A stretch of 64,000 nucleotides of DNA, taken from positions 3,100,001-3,164,000 of the forward strand of contig NC_059566.1 of assembly GCF_905220415.1 (NCBI RefSeq). Direction: 5' to 3'. Of this stretch, positions 60,008 to 64,000 are shown in pieces. The notes below the pieces were generated by a model. It saw nothing but the letters and a program-made list of their open reading frames with translations. It was not told the origin of the DNA and made no database searches. This DNA is from Colias croceus. Its lineage: Eukaryota; Arthropoda; Insecta; Lepidoptera; Pieridae. The translations under genes were made by a program, and so were the position numbers. Positions within the stretch are counted from its first letter, which is position 1. Every line of letters starts with the position of its first letter.

Positions 60008-60768
60008 TCAAGATATATCTTTCTTATACCACACAACAAATGTCCTAATTTGCTGTGGAGTTAACTTGACAATTTTCAAATCAACATCCACAGCTTTCAA
60101 AACATCTTCACTGTATTCTTCTTTATCACTTCCATAATATTCATTAAAATTCCTAAAAAAACTGCCATTTTTCTCCCATTGTAGCGGCAGCCAATCAGAG
60201 AGCCACATGTTTGCTGCTAGCGTTGTCTCTTTCACTCTATCCATCTTTATATTATGAAACAGATCTTTTAAAACAACATTTTTAATACCACTCTTAACTG
60301 TATCACTTTTCTCTAAATAATTCTCAAGTCTAACTAAAATAGTACCATCATTCCATTCCTGTAAACCCAAAACATGGACTCCTATGGGTAGTTTTTTATT
60401 CAGTCCTTTAAATTCATTGCTAAGATCTAACCAATCGTCATATTCCATACTATTTGATACAAGAACTACCGGTCGTAACTCAATTTCCTTTGCTAGTTTC
60501 TTTTCAAACACTCTATTAGGTTTATAATCAGCTTTAGACAGATATAGATAATGTGTTCCTCGAATAATAACTCCTTCACCATTTATAGTATCATTAATAA
60601 TATTTTGAACACCTGCATCATCTGTGAATAATCGTCTTTGAACCATAAGATCTAATGTACCATCTAGCAATGAAGCCCCGGCTTGAGATCGATCATTGAA
60701 TATTGATAATCGTATATTTTTCTTTGTATCTTCAATGTAGATTTTTGAAGTTACTGGATAGAAATTAC
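60008..60768 (-). CDS. MAN2B1: alpha-mannosidase last coding exon
   Basis: Encodes 252 residues and the stop. It starts by completing the glycine codon of VAGNFYPVTSKIYIED and includes NDRSQAGASLLDGTLDLMVQ and RRLFTDDAG. The C-terminal beta-sandwich ends TPQQIRTFVVWYKKDIS. The acceptor is CGGTTTTAG. Confidence 0.94.
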
Positions 60769-63700
60769 CTAAAACCGAGTATACAAAACTGATAATGAGA
60801 TATCACTGAACACAGTTAACGAAAGTAAATAATTTGATAAGTGAATATAGTAATGGCCATATTTTAAAATAATTGTTATTGACAAGTTCTACTATTAGAT
60901 TTATTAATTCAATTTATAATTATTAGGTTGATAAAATATTTTCCACTAAAAGTTTACTAAAACTCGAGGAGCAAGCAAGTGCTTTTTCACATTTTTTTTT
61001 TTATGTAATGAAACCAGAACTGAGTGAATCTATTACAAGTGATAACTGCGTTAAAAACAACCGACTTCAAACTTGCACTTGCAAAATTTACAAATACCTA
61101 CAGACAAAAATGCTCATAAAATAAAAACTACTGGGCCTATCCGAATAAAATTTTTATGGGACCAATTCGACACCATCCCGCATCGAACAAAAAAAGAATC
61201 ACGTAAATCGGTTCAGAAACCTCGGAGTAATCGGTGTACATACATAAAAAAAAAAAAAATATACCGGCCGAATTGATAACCTCCTCCTTTTTTTTGAAGT
61301 CGGTTAAAAATCATTTAACATTTAGTTTATTTACCGTTTTATTACGTTCATGAAAGGTTTTCGTAGGTAATTAGCAAAATATTTAAGTACGCACCTGCCA
61401 CCTTGTTCAAATTATAAGGTTGGTACGCAGCTCGTCTATTCCTTATTCTCTTCACAGTTTGCCTTCCATTAGCGTCTGTATAGAATACGCCTCCATTCTC
61501 CAAATCTGTTGTATATCTTATAAATACTTCTTTGCCTAATTCATCATCATCAGGTACTGGACCTATAACCCAATCAACTTCAACCACAGGATTGTCCTGA
61601 TACAATCTTAGAACAAAAGAGGCGTATTCTGAATATTTAGAATGTATTTCTTGCACCAAATCTGTTTTATATACTTTAGTATCGATCACATCAATTATAG
61701 GAACCGGAGTTAAGTCCATAGGTCTAAAAATATAGACGCCTGGAGGTCGTTTGTCTGTGCCCAGTTTTTTTGGATCGTCGGACACGTAATAAAAGTATTG
61801 TATATCGAGTGAAGTGTTTATACCATTCGAAAGAGATATGTTTGATACTTTCTTGTAGCTGTCTAGGTATATTTTTATGTACTGGAAGAAGAAAATTGTG
61901 TATATTAATTTAGTATACATTGTTTTTGCTAAACGGATTACAAATACAGTTTTCTGTAGATGACAACTTTAAAGCTATCTGTATATTTTTACAGTAAGTT
62001 ACGCATATTCGTAGATTTAAGTAAAGCTAAGTATTGTAATTTAATCATTTACTTTTTCAAACACGAAAACCTAAAAATTATATACTACAGAAAAATCATA
62101 ATCACTACCTTGTTTTCTATAAAAGTATCATTAGATTCGACATAATAATATGAATCAGTAGATGGGTTTTCTTCTGATTTATCATCATCGTCATCATCAT
62201 CTATTATAGTTTTCATAGTCGTTCTAGTAACTTCTGCGTGTTTAAAATTACTACTTGAACTTTCTATATCAAGTTCAGTAGTTGATATTTCATTATCTGT
62301 TGTAGTTTCTTCAAAAATAGATGTATCAGTAGTAGATTTACTCAAAAATTTTGGTGTAACATTATTTTTATCAATGATATTTTTTACGTTAGCAACATCA
62401 ACACTAGTTGCGCTATTTGAAAAATTATCTTGCTTTTTTGTAAAAACGAATTTTGGATGATTTATTTTATCACTTTCAGCATCTTCATAGCTTGTGTCTT
62501 CTTCGAAGTACGTTTTATTATAAGCCTCAGCCGCTTGTCCGATGTAATATTTCTTTTGCGGATTCTTATTCAGCTTTTTTATTATCGACCTTTTTCGTTT
62601 GTTTGTTTCCTTTTTGATGTAAAATGCTTTGTAGCCGAGCGGTGGAATGTTTTGGGCATTGAATAATAATTCGTGATCTGTTGTTGTGTTTCTTAGAGGT
62701 ATTTTTAGTATATGTTGTGATACTGGTGTGAGATATACCTTTATTGGTTTACCTGAAAGATGTATATTCATTAAATCGCCGTTGTGATTATAAAACAATC
62801 TAATCTAAATAAAACTAAATTATTTAACTTTTTATAGGCGATTTTTCAATCCTTGGTTAATACGTATTTTTTTAATAACTTAATAGAGAACCAATGTGTT
62901 TTGTTGCCCGATTACATGTAACAATTATATATAGTAATGTGTATTTATTTATTTATTTATTACACTTTATTGTAATACAATCATTAAATAATAGGAAACA
63001 ATAAAAAGAAAAAGAAAATATGGTACTAGAAAGATGTAGTACAATTGGCGGCCTTATCACTAAGCAGTGATCTCTGCCAGGCAACCAAGCGGGAAAAAAG
63101 CGAAATATTTAGTAAATAAAATTAGAATTTAAATAACATGAAAATAAAAAAGTTAATGTTAAATGTTACATGTGTCTTGATTGGTCGGATAACTTTTAAT
63201 GAAGGGTTAAAAAATCCCCCAATAATCAATCTTTATGATATTTTATGAACTTTTTTTAATCTGATGCAACTTTAGGTAGGAATGTATAGATTTTTACTTT
63301 TCCGTAAAATTTCATTGTAATGGCTGCCACCCACGCTATGGTATCCGTATACCAGGTTAAACTAAAGAAAGAACTAAATGTGTGGAAATGGACCTGTGCA
63401 GATTTTTGAGTCTAGGTACGTATCACGTATGATCAGTTTACGTGTGCATACCGTAAACCTGTACCTACGGTAGACGGTAGCGTGTATGACTTACATAGAT
63501 AGACATAGATTAAAGACAAATTTTACCTTTTCCATCGTAAACCATATACTTTTCTTTCATTGTAGGTAATCTTACTGGAACAGATACTGTCCAAGCCAGG
63601 GGATTGTATATTAAAATCTGGCAATATAAACATAATTGGTCTTACCACAAAACAATTTAAACACAGTCTAACTTTAAACCAGGGATCTGTCACTTTAATA

Positions 63701-63950
63701 GTTGTCTATGTGAAATACGACAAAACTAGATTAAAGAGAATCCGCGCTTAAAGTTAAACCTTGTCTAAAGTATTTTGTGTAAAGATTTGTTTAAAATTTA
63801 AGAAGATAAATATAGATTGCGGCTATAAATTATGTTTTTAATTTTCAGACACTACTTACGTGAAATGTTGAAGAATCAGTAAAAGGACACGAAGATATAT
63901 TAAATGGACATCTATTGTATTTTATCGTTTTCTTGGAGTTTTGTAGTTTG
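60008..63950 (-). CDS. MAN2B1: lysosomal alpha-mannosidase (GH38), 3' part, five exons (whole-gene entry)
   Basis: Lysosomal alpha-mannosidase removes alpha-linked mannose from N-glycans during glycoprotein turnover. Five exons with consistent phases (63860-63950, 63527-63617, 62109-62752, 61395-61881, 60008-60768) give about 690 C-terminal residues. Recognised motifs: C-x-FNISSC, YNPLAWTVSVPVRLP, NIPPLGYKAFYIK, PPGVYIFRP, VDWVIGPVPDDDELGKEVFI, NGGVFYTDANGRQ, VAGNFYPV, NDRSQAGASLLDGTLDLMVQ and GVIIRGTHYLYLS. These mark the lysosomal, not the Golgi, branch. The catalytic N-terminal domain and signal peptide lie beyond the right edge. A roughly 150-residue low-complexity insertion is unusual. 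The gene is convergent to STAT. Confidence 0.93.
61057..61306. mobile_element. MITE M13 in the mannosidase intron
   Basis: Perfect inverted ends AACCGACTTCAAA / TTTGAAGTCGGTT, flanked by AAAA. The subterminal CCTCCTCC run and TCGGTTCAGAAACCTCGGAG are features I associate with a very common lepidopteran MITE. Confidence 0.82.
61395..61881 (-). CDS. MAN2B1: alpha-mannosidase exon, middle
   Basis: Encodes 162 residues, YIKIYLDSYKKVSNISLSNG and onward to NRRAAYQPYNLNKVA, including GVYIFRP, VIGPVPDDDELGKEVFIRYT and YTDANGR. The acceptor is TTCTTCCAG; the donor GCAG|GTGCGT leaves one base. Confidence 0.94.
62109..62752 (-). CDS. MAN2B1: alpha-mannosidase exon with low-complexity insertion
   Basis: Encodes about 214 residues. 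The first 50 are conserved (KPIKVYLTPVSQHILKIPL, NIPPLGYKAFYIKK). They are followed by about 150 residues rich in Lys, then Ser/Thr/Asp/Glu: KRKRS near the start, a run of seven Asp, TTTDNEISTTE. It then rejoins the family at NDTFIENK. Frame and splice sites are intact, so the insertion appears to be translated. Confidence 0.92.
62837..63224. mobile_element. MITE family I, copy 3, split by a LINE 3' end
   Basis: Left end GCGATTTTTCAATCCTTGG and right end TTAATGAAGGGTTAAAAAAT. The middle holds an inverted LINE 3' fragment at about 62940-63105. Confidence 0.72.
62940..63105 (-). mobile_element. L2/Kiri-like LINE 3'-end fragment, inverted
   Basis: TATTTATT repeats then GGCGGCCTTATCACTAAGCA and TGATCTCTGCCAGGCAACC, the complement of the 3' hairpin region of the LINE ending near 37330. 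Confidence 0.78.
63527..63617 (-). CDS. MAN2B1: alpha-mannosidase exon
   Basis: Encodes ILIYNPLAWTVSVPVRLPTM and KEKYMVYDGK; the YNPLAW motif is a GH38 landmark. The acceptor is TATTGCCAG; the donor AAAG|GTAAAA leaves one base. Confidence 0.93.
63637..63787 (-). mobile_element. small MITE, intact: empty site for the Tc1 insertion
   Basis: Homologous in inverted orientation to 12484-12568 plus 16511-16578. Where the STAT copy has Tc1 between two TA dinucleotides, this copy has a single TA (AACTATTAAAGTGACAGATC on its plus sense). About 90% alike by eye. Confidence 0.85.
63860..63950 (-). CDS. MAN2B1: alpha-mannosidase exon, first visible
   Basis: Encodes about 30 residues, KLQNSKKTIKYNRCPFNISS and CPFTDSSTFH, with the C-x5-C spacing of lysosomal mannosidases just before the YNPLAW exon. 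The acceptor is CTTTTCCAG and the donor CAC|GTAAGT. The sequence to 64000 is intron. Confidence 0.9.
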
Positions 63951-64000
63951 CTGGAAAAGTAATTTCATCAGCGTATAACATCATTTTTTATTCAGTCAAG

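Overview
The window looks like nuclear DNA of a lepidopteran insect (moth or butterfly). It is AT-rich, with GT-AG introns, tRNA-derived SINEs, many short insertion families of the type common in Lepidoptera, and two animal genes recognisable exon by exon. No species can be named from the sequence alone.

Layout. 1-6.4 kb: repeat-rich DNA with a hAT transposase relic (3.1-3.5 kb), scrambled inverted fragments of one element, and possible non-coding first exons of the next gene. 6.4-51.9 kb, plus strand: one STAT transcription-factor gene, STAT5/6-like in sequence. I assembled 19 coding exons whose phases all agree. They give a 771-residue protein with N-domain, coiled coil, DNA-binding domain, linker, SH2 (Arg617), phosphotyrosine Tyr692 and a C-terminal tail. 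Several alternative C-termini are possible. 60.0-63.95 kb, minus strand: the 3' part of a lysosomal alpha-mannosidase gene (GH38), five exons, running off the right edge.

Most of the window is mobile DNA, largely inside STAT introns: a Tc1-like element carrying a nested LOA-like LINE; a CR1-like LINE with both ORFs open; an L2/Kiri-like LINE with a 985-codon ORF; LINE 3' fragments; a mariner relic inside a long-TIR element; a hAT element with an 8-bp target duplication enclosing a 1.7-kb inverted duplication; three tRNA-derived SINE families; and many MITE or foldback families.

Most worth a second look: (1) about seven copies, all in one orientation, of a 150-220 bp element whose terminal stem-loops keep pairing although their sequences differ; (2) serial partial duplications of STAT exon 11 (donor side) and exon 18 (the phosphotyrosine exon); (3) a 522-bp tandem duplication holding two near-identical palindromes whose 8-nt loops are inverted relative to each other; (4) a Tc1 insertion whose empty site is visible in the mannosidase intron; (5) a low-complexity, acidic, roughly 150-residue insertion in the alpha-mannosidase. 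The two genes are convergent neighbours with no evident functional link.
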